From positions 161,636-225,635 of the forward strand of contig NZ_PDVP01000006.1 in the NCBI RefSeq assembly GCF_002727065.1: a stretch of 64,000 bases of DNA, given 5' to 3'. Below, piece after piece: positions 56,956-64,000 of the stretch. Made by a program: the position numbers and the translations under genes. The notes under the pieces were generated by a model. The model was not told the origin of the DNA and ran no database searches. It saw only the letters and a list, made by a program, of their open reading frames with translations. Positions within the stretch are counted from its first letter, which is position 1. Every line of letters starts with the position of its first letter. Source of the stretch: Zhengella mangrovi (GTDB lineage Bacteria > Pseudomonadota > Alphaproteobacteria > Rhizobiales > Rhizobiaceae).

Positions 56956-58458
56956 GACAATCTCGATGTCGCGGCCGAGGAAACGGGACAGGTGCACCAT
57001 GCGCGCCTTGGGCCGTTCGCCGAACAGCGCGGCATGCCCCTTGGGGATCACCAGTTGCAGCATGCCCTCCGGCACGATGCGCCAGGACAGGAGCGGGATG
57101 ACGCCCGGCATGGAGGCGGACAGGAGGTAGACGACCCGCATCAGGGCGCCGAGCGCCTTGGCCCGCTCGACATAGCGCGGCGGCGCCAGCTTCAGCAGTT
57201 CCGGGCCGGCCGCGTCGTCGATGAGGCCCTCGTGACGGTAGAGGTTGGCGAGCGCCAGGTAGGCGCGGCCGGGATGGTCGATGCCGACGAAGGAGGCGTT
57301 GGAGATGATGTTGAGCGACTGGATGCCGCGATATTCCGGATGGGCACGCCAGCCGATATCGGCGACCAGGCAGGCCGCCTGGCGCAAGCGGTGCTCCTCC
57401 GGCGTCTCGTCGATTCCCAGCGCGGCAAAGGCGGTTCCGGTCCAGTCGGCCAGTTCGCGGGCATGGCGCTCGGAGCGGGAACGGAGGATGGCCATCTCGT
57501 CGGCGGCTGTCAGAAGCGGGTCGGCCTTGCGCCATTCGCCGGACAGTTGCTCGAACAGGAAGCCCTCACGCACGCCGGAGGCCGAGACGACGATGCGGGA
57601 CGGCTTCATGGCGCGGATGACTTCCAGCATGACCGCCGCGCCGTAGGGCAGCAGACCGCGCCGGTTTTTCGAGACCCGCTTGATGCCTCTCATGCTGGCC
57701 GTGTCGTTGCGCGCCACCTGCATGAGGAAGGGCACGCAGTCCTCGGTCTCCATAACGTAGTGATGCATGACGTGCAGCGGGTAGTCGCGCTCCATCATGT
57801 GCAGGCGCGCCAGGTTACGCCAGGTGCCGCCCACCGCGTAGAACTCGCGGCCCTCGCCCTCCTTCAGCAGGTCGGCGCGCGTCATCTCTGCGGCGATGAC
57901 GGCGGCGGCGTCCTCGGGCTTGCCGCCGGTGACTTCCTGCAGGCGCAGGCCGCCGAGCGGCAGGGTGATGCCGTCGCCGGTGTCGTGGCCGCGGATGTCG
58001 ATGAGTTCGAGGCTGCCGCCGCCGAGGTCGCCGACGATGCCATCGGGCTTGTGAAAGCCGGACATGATGCCGTAGGCGGAATAGAGCGCCTCCTCGCGGC
58101 CGGACAGCACGCGGATCTCGGTGCCGAGGACCTCGCCGGCGCGTTCGATGAAGGCCGCGCCGTTTTCCGCCTCGCGGGCGGCCGCGGTGGCCAGCACATG
58201 CACTTCCTCGACGCCGGCCTGGTCGCAGAGGGCGCGAAAACGGCCGAACTCGCCCAGAGCGCGTTCGACGCCGGCCGGATCGAGCAGGCCGGTGGAGACG
58301 ATCTGGCGGCCAAGACCGGCCAGCATCTTCTCGTTGAACAGGACGGTTGGCGAACGGGCGACGCCTTCGTAGATGACGAGACGGACCGAGTTCGATCCGA
58401 TGTCGACGATGGCGACGGGCTTGCGGTCGTAGAGGCGACCCTGGGACAGGCGATCCAT
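56944..58458 (-). CDS. ppx: exopolyphosphatase (Ppx/GppA family)
   Basis: 504 residues. Actin-like N-terminal phosphatase with AIVDIGSNSVRLVIYEG (residues 15-32) and GDLGGGSLELIDI (near 145), followed by a C-terminal HD-like helical half. It removes terminal phosphate from polyphosphate or pppGpp. The ATG at 58458 overlaps the ppk stop (TGATG); a GTG one codon earlier is the only rival. The 3' end carries the 25-bp repeat. Paired with ppk it closes a polyphosphate cycle. Confidence 0.94.
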   Translation of the reverse strand: MDRLSQGRLYDRKPVAIVDIGSNSVRLVIYEGVARSPTVLFNEKMLAGLGRQIVSTGLLDPAGVERALGEFGRFRALCDQAGVEEVHVLATAAAREAENGAAFIERAGEVLGTEIRVLSGREEALYSAYGIMSGFHKPDGIVGDLGGGSLELIDIRGHDTGDGITLPLGGLRLQEVTGGKPEDAAAVIAAEMTRADLLKEGEGREFYAVGGTWRNLARLHMMERDYPLHVMHHYVMETEDCVPFLMQVARNDTASMRGIKRVSKNRRGLLPYGAAVMLEVIRAMKPSRIVVSASGVREGFLFEQLSGEWRKADPLLTAADEMAILRSRSERHARELADWTGTAFAALGIDETPEEHRLRQAACLVADIGWRAHPEYRGIQSLNIISNASFVGIDHPGRAYLALANLYRHEGLIDDAAGPELLKLAPPRYVERAKALGALMRVVYLLSASMPGVIPLLSWRIVPEGMLQLVIPKGHAALFGERPKARMVHLSRFLGRDIEIVVAE

Positions 58459-60662
58459 CACGGTGCGGCAGACTTGTCTTTCTTGCGGCGCTTGAAGTGG
58501 GCAATCCGCTTCGGCGCGTGCGACTTCAACGATTCACCCCGACCCGAAAGGCTCGGGTTGGTCATGAAATACTCCTGGGCGTTGAAAGGTTCCTCGCCCT
58601 CCTCGGGCTCGATCCGTCTCGACGTCCCGTCGGGCAGTACCTCAAAGCTCTGCTGGTTGTCCATCACGTTGGCCAGCATGATCTGGTCGAGGATCTGTTC
58701 ATGCACCGTCGAGGCTTCGACCGGCACGATGACCTCCACGCGCCGGTCGAGATTGCGCGGCATGAGGTCGGCGGACCCGAAATAGACGATGGCCTCGTCG
58801 GACGGCAGGCCGTGGCCGTTGCCGAAGCACCAGATGCGGCTGTGTTCCAGGAAACGCCCGACAATGGACTTGACGCGGATGTTGTCCGACAGGCCCGGCA
58901 CCTGCGGGCGCAGGCAGCAGATGCCGCGGATCACCAGGTCGATCTCGACGCCGGCGGCGCTGGCCTCGTAGAGGGCGTCGATGATCTCCGGATCGACCAG
59001 CGAATTCATCTTCATCCAGATCTGGCCCGGCCGGCCCGCCTTCACGTGGCCGATCTCGTCGCGGATGTGGCCGACGATGCGCGGGCGCAGCGTGTAGGGC
59101 GAATAGGCGAGCTTCATGCGGTCGGCCGGCTCGGCATAGCCGGTGATGAAGTTGAACACCTGGGCGACGTCGCGGGCGATCTGCGGATCGTCGGTGAAAT
59201 AGGACAGGTCTGTGTAGATCTTCGCCGTGATCGGGTGGTAATTGCCGGTGCCGAGGTGGCAGTAGTTGCGCAGCTTCCCCTCTTCCCGGCGCACCACCAG
59301 CGAGAGCTTGGCGTGGGTCTTCAGCTCGATGAAGCCGAAGACCACCTGCACGCCGGCGCGCTCCAGGTCGCGGGCCCAGCGGATATTGGCTTCCTCGTCG
59401 AAGCGGGCCTTCAGTTCCACCAGCGCGGTCACCGACTTGCCGGCCTCGGCGGCATCGACGAGCGCACGCACGATGGGGCTGTCGTTGGAGGTGCGGTAGA
59501 GCGTCTGCTTGATGGCGACGACGTCCGGGTCGGCTGCGGCCTGGCGCAGGAACTGCACCACCACGTCGAAACTCTCGTAGGGATGGTGGACGAGGAAATC
59601 CTTCTCCCGGATCGTCGCCAGGCAATCGCCGGCATGTTCGCGGATGCGCTCGGGATAGCGCGGCGTGTAGGGCTGGAACTTCAGGTCTTCGCGCGGCAGC
59701 GATACGATCTCGGAGACGTGGTTGAGCGCCAGCGGCCCGGCCTGAATGGAAATGCGGTTGCCCTGCACGCCCAGTTCGTGGGCGACGAAATCACGCAGGC
59801 CCCGGGGCATGTCGGGGTCGAACTCGATGCGGATCACCTGGCCGCGGCGGCGCCGCTTCAGCGCCGTCTCGAACAGGCGCACCAGGTCCTCGGCCTCCTC
59901 CTCCACCTCGATGTCGGAGTCGCGGATGATGCGGAAGGTGCCCGACCCCAGCACGTCGTATCCGGGGAACAGCATGTTGATGAAGATGCCGACGACATCC
60001 TCCAGCGCGATGAACCGCGTCACCCCGCTGCGCTCCGGCAACTGGATGAAGCGGCTGAGCGCCACCGGCAGGCGCAGCAGGCCGGTCATCTCCTCGCCGT
60101 CGCGCCGGTTCTTCAGCGACAGGACCATGGAGAAGCCGAGGTTCGGGATGAAGGGGAACGGGTGGGCCGGATCGATGGAGAGCGGCGTCAGCACGGGGAA
60201 AATGGCTTCCATGAAGTGCTCTTCCAGCCAGGCCTTCTCGACCTTCGCCAGTCGTTCGGTGCGGATCAGTTCGACCTTCTCGGCCTGCATCAGCCCCATC
60301 AGGCCGTTGAGGCTCTTGTGCTGGTCGGCCTGCAGCTTGGTGACCTCAAGCAGGATCTGGTCGAGTTGCTCGGCCGGCGTGCGCCCGTCGGCGGACCGCT
60401 CGGTGATGTTCTCGCGCACCTGGCCGGCCAGGCCCGCCACGCGGACCATGAAGAACTCGTCGAGGTTGGTGGCCGAGATCGACAGGAAGCGCAGGCGCTC
60501 GAGCAGCGGGTGGTTGGGGTTCTGCGATTCCTCCAGCACACGGCGGTTGAACTGCAGCCAGGAGAACTCGCGGTTGACGAAGCGCTCCGGATCGCCCGGG
60601 GTCAGCCGCGCGGGAGCGGCGTTCTCGGTGAAATCGGTCCTTGCCGGCGTCAGTTCGTTCAT
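58458..60662 (-). CDS. ppk: polyphosphate kinase 1
   Basis: Makes and degrades polyphosphate using ATP. From the ATG at 60662 the protein has 734 residues with the four-domain PPK1 plan: N domain ([19 protein letters not shown]), head domain, and two phospholipase-D-like C1/C2 domains. The phosphorylated His lies in [16 protein letters not shown], the second conserved His in [20 protein letters not shown] longer open frame upstream has no family similarity. The final 40 residues are very basic. Confidence 0.96.
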   Translation of the reverse strand: MNELTPARTDFTENAAPARLTPGDPERFVNREFSWLQFNRRVLEESQNPNHPLLERLRFLSISATNLDEFFMVRVAGLAGQVRENITERSADGRTPAEQLDQILLEVTKLQADQHKSLNGLMGLMQAEKVELIRTERLAKVEKAWLEEHFMEAIFPVLTPLSIDPAHPFPFIPNLGFSMVLSLKNRRDGEEMTGLLRLPVALSRFIQLPERSGVTRFIALEDVVGIFINMLFPGYDVLGSGTFRIIRDSDIEVEEEAEDLVRLFETALKRRRRGQVIRIEFDPDMPRGLRDFVAHELGVQGNRISIQAGPLALNHVSEIVSLPREDLKFQPYTPRYPERIREHAGDCLATIREKDFLVHHPYESFDVVVQFLRQAAADPDVVAIKQTLYRTSNDSPIVRALVDAAEAGKSVTALVELKARFDEEANIRWARDLERAGVQVVFGFIELKTHAKLSLVVRREEGKLRNYCHLGTGNYHPITAKIYTDLSYFTDDPQIARDVAQVFNFITGYAEPADRMKLAYSPYTLRPRIVGHIRDEIGHVKAGRPGQIWMKMNSLVDPEIIDALYEASAAGVEIDLVIRGICCLRPQVPGLSDNIRVKSIVGRFLEHSRIWCFGNGHGLPSDEAIVYFGSADLMPRNLDRRVEVIVPVEASTVHEQILDQIMLANVMDNQQSFEVLPDGTSRRIEPEEGEEPFNAQEYFMTNPSLSGRGESLKSHAPKRIAHFKRRKKDKSAAP

Positions 60663-60837
60663 GCGCGTGCGTCCTCGCCCAGGCAGTCTGGCCCCGGCGC
60701 CTGTTCTTTCATGCTTCAAAGCGGCGCTCAATAGCGCACAATGCCACCAGACGCCTTGCATTGAAAACGCAGATGATACAAACCACCAGCCAAGCCGACC
60801 GGCGGCCGACCGGCCGCCACCACGAACGGAGAGCAAG

Positions 60838-61083
60838 ATGGCCGGACATTCCATTCCGCATTTCCAGAACGATGCGGGCCACAAGTCCATCGAGATCGGT
60901 GTGAAGGAATTCATGTGCGTGGGCGCCTTTCCGCCCTACGACCATCCGCATGTCTACCTCGACATGGGCGACGACAGCGAGAAAGTCTGCCCCTACTGCT
61001 CCACGCTCTTCCGTTACAATGCCGCCCTGAAGGCGGACGAGACCAAGCCGGAAGGCTGCACCTTCACGCCGAAGGCCGCCTGA
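60838..61083 (+). CDS. zinc-finger protein, NDUFS6/zf-CHCC family
   Basis: 81 residues with the C-x8-H-x14-C-x2-C pattern in [18 protein letters not shown] and [11 protein letters not shown], as in the small zinc-binding accessory subunit of alphaproteobacterial and mitochondrial complex I. The ATG at 60838 follows GGAGAGCAAG. Located between the divergent ppk and the FAD monooxygenase; no other nuo genes are in the window. The complex I role is from family knowledge. Confidence 0.88.
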   Translation: MAGHSIPHFQNDAGHKSIEIGVKEFMCVGAFPPYDHPHVYLDMGDDSEKVCPYCSTLFRYNAALKADETKPEGCTFTPKAA

Positions 61084-61108
61084 CCGCCCGCCGATCCGGG
61101 GGCATGAC

Positions 61109-62314
61109 ATGACCAGGCACGGACCCATCCTGATTGCCGGGGCCGGCATTGCCGGCCTGACGGCGGCGCTGGCGCTGGCGCGCGGCGGCCACGCGGTGCG
61201 CGTGTTCGAGCGGGCGCCCGAACTGAGCGAAGTGGGCGCCGGCCTGCAGCTTTCGCCCAATGCCACGCGGGTGCTGGCGGCCGTCGGCGTGACCGGGCGG
61301 CTGCTGTCAGCGGCCACGGCGCCCGACGCGGTGGTGCTGCGGCGCGGCCAGGCGATGCGCGAACTGACCCGCGTGCCATTGGGCGCGAAGGCCGAGGCGC
61401 GCTGGGGCGCGCCCTATCTCGTCATCCACCGGGCCGACCTGCACGGCGCGCTGACCGCGGCGGCGGCGCAGCAGCCGCTGATCGAGATCGTCACCGGGGC
61501 GACGGTGGCCGATTTCGCCAGCCATCCGCGCGGGCTGACGCTCTCGGTCGACCGCGACGGCCGCGTGGAGGAAACGGTGGGCCGGATGCTGGTGGCCGCC
61601 GACGGGGTCTGGTCGCGCCTGCGCGGGCTGGTGCCGGGCGCGGGCACGAGCGCGTTCACCGGCCACGTGGCCTGGCGGGCGACCATTCCCGCCGACGGCG
61701 ACCTGGCCCGCTCGCTCGGCGACCTGCTCAGCCCGGCCCACGTGACCGCCTTCATGGCGCCCGAGGTGCATCTCGTCGCCTACCCGATCAGCGCCGGGCG
61801 GCGCATCAACCTCGTCGGCCTGATGACGGGCGAGGACTACGGTCAGAAATGGGCGGCGAGCGCCGACCCGTCCCCCTTCATCGCGGTGATGGACAAGGCG
61901 TCGCCGGCGCTCGGCCGGATGGCGCGCGAGGCCGGGCCCTGGGTAGCCTGGGCTCTGCATGCCGTCGGCCCCGGCGCCTGGCAGGACGGCAAGAAGGTGG
62001 TGCTGATCGGCGATGCCGCGCATGCCACGACGCCGTTCGCCGCCCAGGGCGCGGCCATGGCCATCGAGGATGCCGGGGCGCTGGCCCATGCGCTCAGCGA
62101 AGCGAAGGGCGATACGGCGGAGGCGCTGCCCCGCTGGGAAGCGGCGCGCAAGGCGCGCGTTGCCCGGGTGGTGCGCCGCGGCGCCTTCAACCACTTCACC
62201 TGGCATGCCAGGGGACCGATCGCACTCGGCCGCGACGTGGTCCTCAAGCTGCGCAAGCCGGAGCAACTGATGGCGGACTTCGACTGGCTCTACGGGTGGC
62301 GTGTGGGGGAATAG
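61109..62314 (+). CDS. FAD-dependent aromatic monooxygenase (UbiH/salicylate hydroxylase-like)
   Basis: Group A flavoprotein hydroxylase of 401 residues. N-terminal Rossmann motif ILIAGAGIAGLTAALALARGG (GxGxxG), the middle DG motif in AADGVWSRLRGLVPG, and the GD motif in GDAAHATTPFAAQGAAMAIED near residue 300. Substrate not determinable; the family includes salicylate and kynurenine hydroxylases and ubiquinone-pathway enzymes. The ATG at 61109 lies 25 bases after the zinc-finger gene and is probably co-transcribed. Confidence 0.9.
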   Translation: MTRHGPILIAGAGIAGLTAALALARGGHAVRVFERAPELSEVGAGLQLSPNATRVLAAVGVTGRLLSAATAPDAVVLRRGQAMRELTRVPLGAKAEARWGAPYLVIHRADLHGALTAAAAQQPLIEIVTGATVADFASHPRGLTLSVDRDGRVEETVGRMLVAADGVWSRLRGLVPGAGTSAFTGHVAWRATIPADGDLARSLGDLLSPAHVTAFMAPEVHLVAYPISAGRRINLVGLMTGEDYGQKWAASADPSPFIAVMDKASPALGRMAREAGPWVAWALHAVGPGAWQDGKKVVLIGDAAHATTPFAAQGAAMAIEDAGALAHALSEAKGDTAEALPRWEAARKARVARVVRRGAFNHFTWHARGPIALGRDVVLKLRKPEQLMADFDWLYGWRVGE

Positions 62315-62357
62315 GCGCCCGCCCGTCAGGCCCGGGACAGGGCATTCACGGACCATG

Positions 62358-62412
62358 TTGACATAAATAGACCGGTAGTCTAAATCCCGAAACAGATTTA
62401 GACCACCAGTCC
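62358..62412 (+). promoter_or_regulatory. promoter with two TetR-type operator boxes
   Basis: A -35 TTGACA (62358-62363), 17 bases, then TAAATC (62381-62386) as -10. The palindrome TAGAC-CGGTA-GTCTA (62368-62382) fills the spacer, and a second, imperfect box TAGAC-CACCA-GTCCA (62399-62413) lies just after the start point. The region also has the 9-bp inverted repeat GTCTAAATC / GATTTAGAC (62378-62386, 62395-62403). Such sites typically bind the TetR protein encoded next to them. Confidence 0.8.
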
Positions 62413-62423
62413 ATACCGCGATC

Positions 62424-63083
62424 ATGTCAGCAAGCACATCCAAATCACGTACCCGGTTCATCGCCCTGGACCCTCAATCACGCGCTCGCTGGCTCGACCC
62501 GGCCGAGCGGGAATTCTGCGTTCATGGCTTCGAGAATGCCTCGATGAATCGCATCCTCGCCGACGCCTCAGAGAGCAAGGGGCGGACCTATCATTACTTC
62601 GCCGACAAAGGCGAGTTGTTCCGTGCGACGCTTGAGCGGCGACTGGAGCCGATCACCGACTTCCACGCGATCCCCGACGAGGCCCGCGGATGGGGGGCCG
62701 GCGAATTCTGGGCGCGTCTCGGCAGCGTTTGCGACCGGCTGACCCGTGTCCTGCAAGACGACATGCAGCTTGCGTCCCTGATGCGCACCCTGCACGAGGA
62801 ACGCGCCGCGCAGGCAGCCTGTGCTGACCTGCTCGACGCGTTGCGGAAGGGGATTGGCAGTCTCCTGACCGCTGGACAAGCTGTTGGCGCCGTGCGCGGC
62901 GACCTGCCCCTCGCACTGCTGAGTGCCATCACGCTGGACCTGGTCGTGGCAGTCGATCGCTGGTTTGCCCTCAATGCCGCCACCCTGTCAGCGGACGAGG
63001 AAGCCGACCTTTCGAGGCGCGCCTTCACGCTTCTGATGGCACCGCTTCTTCCACCACACTCCCTCAAAGGTTCCCTCCCATGA
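62424..63083 (+). CDS. TetR-family regulator
   Basis: 219 residues. The helix-turn-helix region is GFENASMNRILADASESKGRTYHYFADKGELFRATLERRLE (residues 35-75, noticeably less canonical than the pump regulator at 46432). A helical ligand domain follows. It is transcribed from the promoter at 62358-62412, which it probably represses. Its stop overlaps the start of the next gene by 4 bases. Confidence 0.9.
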   Translation: MSASTSKSRTRFIALDPQSRARWLDPAEREFCVHGFENASMNRILADASESKGRTYHYFADKGELFRATLERRLEPITDFHAIPDEARGWGAGEFWARLGSVCDRLTRVLQDDMQLASLMRTLHEERAAQAACADLLDALRKGIGSLLTAGQAVGAVRGDLPLALLSAITLDLVVAVDRWFALNAATLSADEEADLSRRAFTLLMAPLLPPHSLKGSLP

Positions 63084-63562
63084 CCCTTTCGCGCGCCGTT
63101 TCCGTTCTCCTTGCCGCCAGTGCCGTGAACCTGGCCTTGATGGTTCCCGGCGGATTTGTCGAAACCCGGAGTTTTCCCGGCTATGGCGTGGCTGTGCTGG
63201 GCGCTTTCAACATTTTTCTGACCTTGCTTGGCCTTGGCAGCCTCGTCCTCGCCTGGCGCGCCTTCCGCGCGCATCCGGTCGGGAAATGGGCCGTGCTGGC
63301 CGGCGTGGCCTTTGTGGCGGTCTATGGCCTGGATCTCGCCCATATCTTCCCGGTCGCAGCCGAACCCATGACCGGCCTGCTTGCCGCCATGGAATGGATC
63401 GGGACGGTCCTCGGCTTGGCGCTGATCGCGGCGGGATACCCGCTCAAGCACCAACAATCCCGTCAGCCTGTGCAAACATCGCCCCTGCCCCGATGGCTCT
63501 TCATCGCCATGGCCGCCGTGGGCGTTGCGATCATTGTCTTCGCGACGCAATCCGTGACCTGA
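63080..63562 (+). CDS. four-to-five-helix membrane protein of unknown function
   Basis: 160 residues, strongly hydrophobic, with helices near 5-25, 38-62, 70-92, 100-120 and 138-156 and no recognised motif. It starts within the tetR stop (ATGA), so the pair is translated together from the self-controlled promoter. A role in response to a small hydrophobic compound sensed by the regulator is inference. A TetR-regulated membrane protein of this size could be part of export or membrane defence. Confidence 0.72.
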   Translation: MTLSRAVSVLLAASAVNLALMVPGGFVETRSFPGYGVAVLGAFNIFLTLLGLGSLVLAWRAFRAHPVGKWAVLAGVAFVAVYGLDLAHIFPVAAEPMTGLLAAMEWIGTVLGLALIAAGYPLKHQQSRQPVQTSPLPRWLFIAMAAVGVAIIVFATQSVT

Positions 63563-63602
63563 GAATGCCGGTTCGAAGCGACGGCGATCGATTTCGGACG
63601 GC

Positions 63603-63768
63603 GCGACGCAACTCACCCTCCCCCGGCGTGGGGAGGGTCGTGAGCAAAGCGAGCGGGGGTGGGGGCACAAGAGCCTGGTTCACCCCCGCCCGCCAGCCTT
63701 CGGCTGTCGACCTCCCCCATCGAGGGGGAGGTGGTCGGCGGCGCAGAACTCCGCCTCGTCATCCCCGG
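63603..63768. repeat. palindromic intergenic repeat, copy 1
   Basis: About 166 bases with two hairpins: ACCCTCCCC / GGGGAGGGT (63615-63623, 63630-63638) and ACCTCCCCC / GGGGGAGGT (63710-63718, 63724-63732). It is repeated from 63836 with over 95% identity by eye. The spacing is about 233 bases. No gene is visible between 63563 and the window end; this element occupies most of that 438-base gap. Confidence 0.9.
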
Positions 63769-63835
63769 GCTTCTCCCGGAACCCGGGCCGGAAACGGGAT
63801 GCCAGGCAACAACCGTCGAGAACAACTGCTGCCGT

Positions 63836-64000
63836 GCGACGCAACTCACCCTCCCCCGGCGTGGGAAGGGTCGTGAGCAGAGCGAGCGGGGTGGGGGCAC
63901 AAGAGCCTGGTTCACCCCCTCCCGCCAGCCTTCGGCTGTCGACCTCCCCCATCGAGGGGGAGGTGGGCGGCGGCGCAGAACTCCGCCTCGTCATCCCCGG
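63836..64000. repeat. palindromic intergenic repeat, copy 2, cut by window end
   Basis: Same element as at 63603, with the first hairpin damaged (GGGAAGGGT instead of GGGGAGGGT), the second intact, and one G fewer in the G-run. It ends at base 64000 only because the window does. Confidence 0.88.

Overview
The window is high-GC DNA from an alphaproteobacterium. It most likely belongs to Hyphomicrobiales (Rhizobiales), judging by gene order: rplM-rpsI, speB-argC and ctaA-DUF2842; the chaperone-DUF177-plsX-fabH-ihfA-merR run; glyA-nrdR-ribD-ribE-ribH-nusB; and a MarR regulator next to an L,D-transpeptidase, like the LdtR/LdtP pair known from Liberibacter and Sinorhizobium. It reads as ordinary chromosome. 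I see no prophage, insertion sequence, CRISPR array, plasmid replication gene or rRNA. Genus is not determinable from what I can see.

Layout, left to right. 0-1.2 kb: ribosomal proteins L13 and S9 behind a clear sigma-70 promoter. 1.3-1.7 kb: seven tandem copies of a 57-bp hairpin-forming unit. 1.7-6.5 kb: acyltransferase, agmatinase-family enzyme, ArgC, heme A synthase and a DUF2842 protein. 6.5-16 kb: an exopolysaccharide locus with NodB deacetylase, FemAB/GNAT-like transferase, Wzz fused to a degenerate tyrosine-kinase domain, short Wza-like exporter, GT4 glycosyltransferase, priming glycosyltransferase and Wzy/WaaL-like protein, followed by tRNA-Pro(GGG). 16-21 kb: fatty-acid/phospholipid initiation (plsX, fabH) with ihfA and a MerR regulator, plus BamE on the other strand. 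21.6-23.7 kb: H+-translocating pyrophosphatase. 24-30 kb: MFS transporter, riboflavin genes, nusB, nrdR and glyA.

30-34 kb: L,D-transpeptidase and its probable MarR regulator, a membrane protein, and a 3-hydroxyisobutyryl-CoA hydrolase. 33.8-42 kb: hemB, a mini heme-copper-oxidase-like membrane protein, RDD protein, SLC13 permease, N-end-rule leucyltransferase Bpt, DMT exporter, small periplasmic protein and SulP transporter. 42-47 kb: RND efflux pump with its TetR repressor and a strong operator. 47-56 kb: parC, a periplasmic protein of unknown function, pyrrolidone-carboxyl peptidase, aspS, a TadG-like protein and RNase D. 56-61 kb: GyrI-like protein and the ppk-ppx polyphosphate pair. 61-64 kb: complex-I-type zinc-finger protein, FAD monooxygenase, a self-controlled TetR/membrane-protein pair, and two copies of a long palindromic intergenic repeat that runs off the window end.

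Most of the window is core metabolism. The accessory or less explained parts are the 57-bp repeat array, the polysaccharide locus with its apparently dead kinase domain, the shared 10-mer in front of ldtR and ldtP, the nrdR ribosome-binding site built into the glyA terminator, the two TetR operators, and the right-hand repeat. Many start codons were moved downstream of the longest reading frame because of ribosome-binding sites, 4-bp overlaps or family N-termini.
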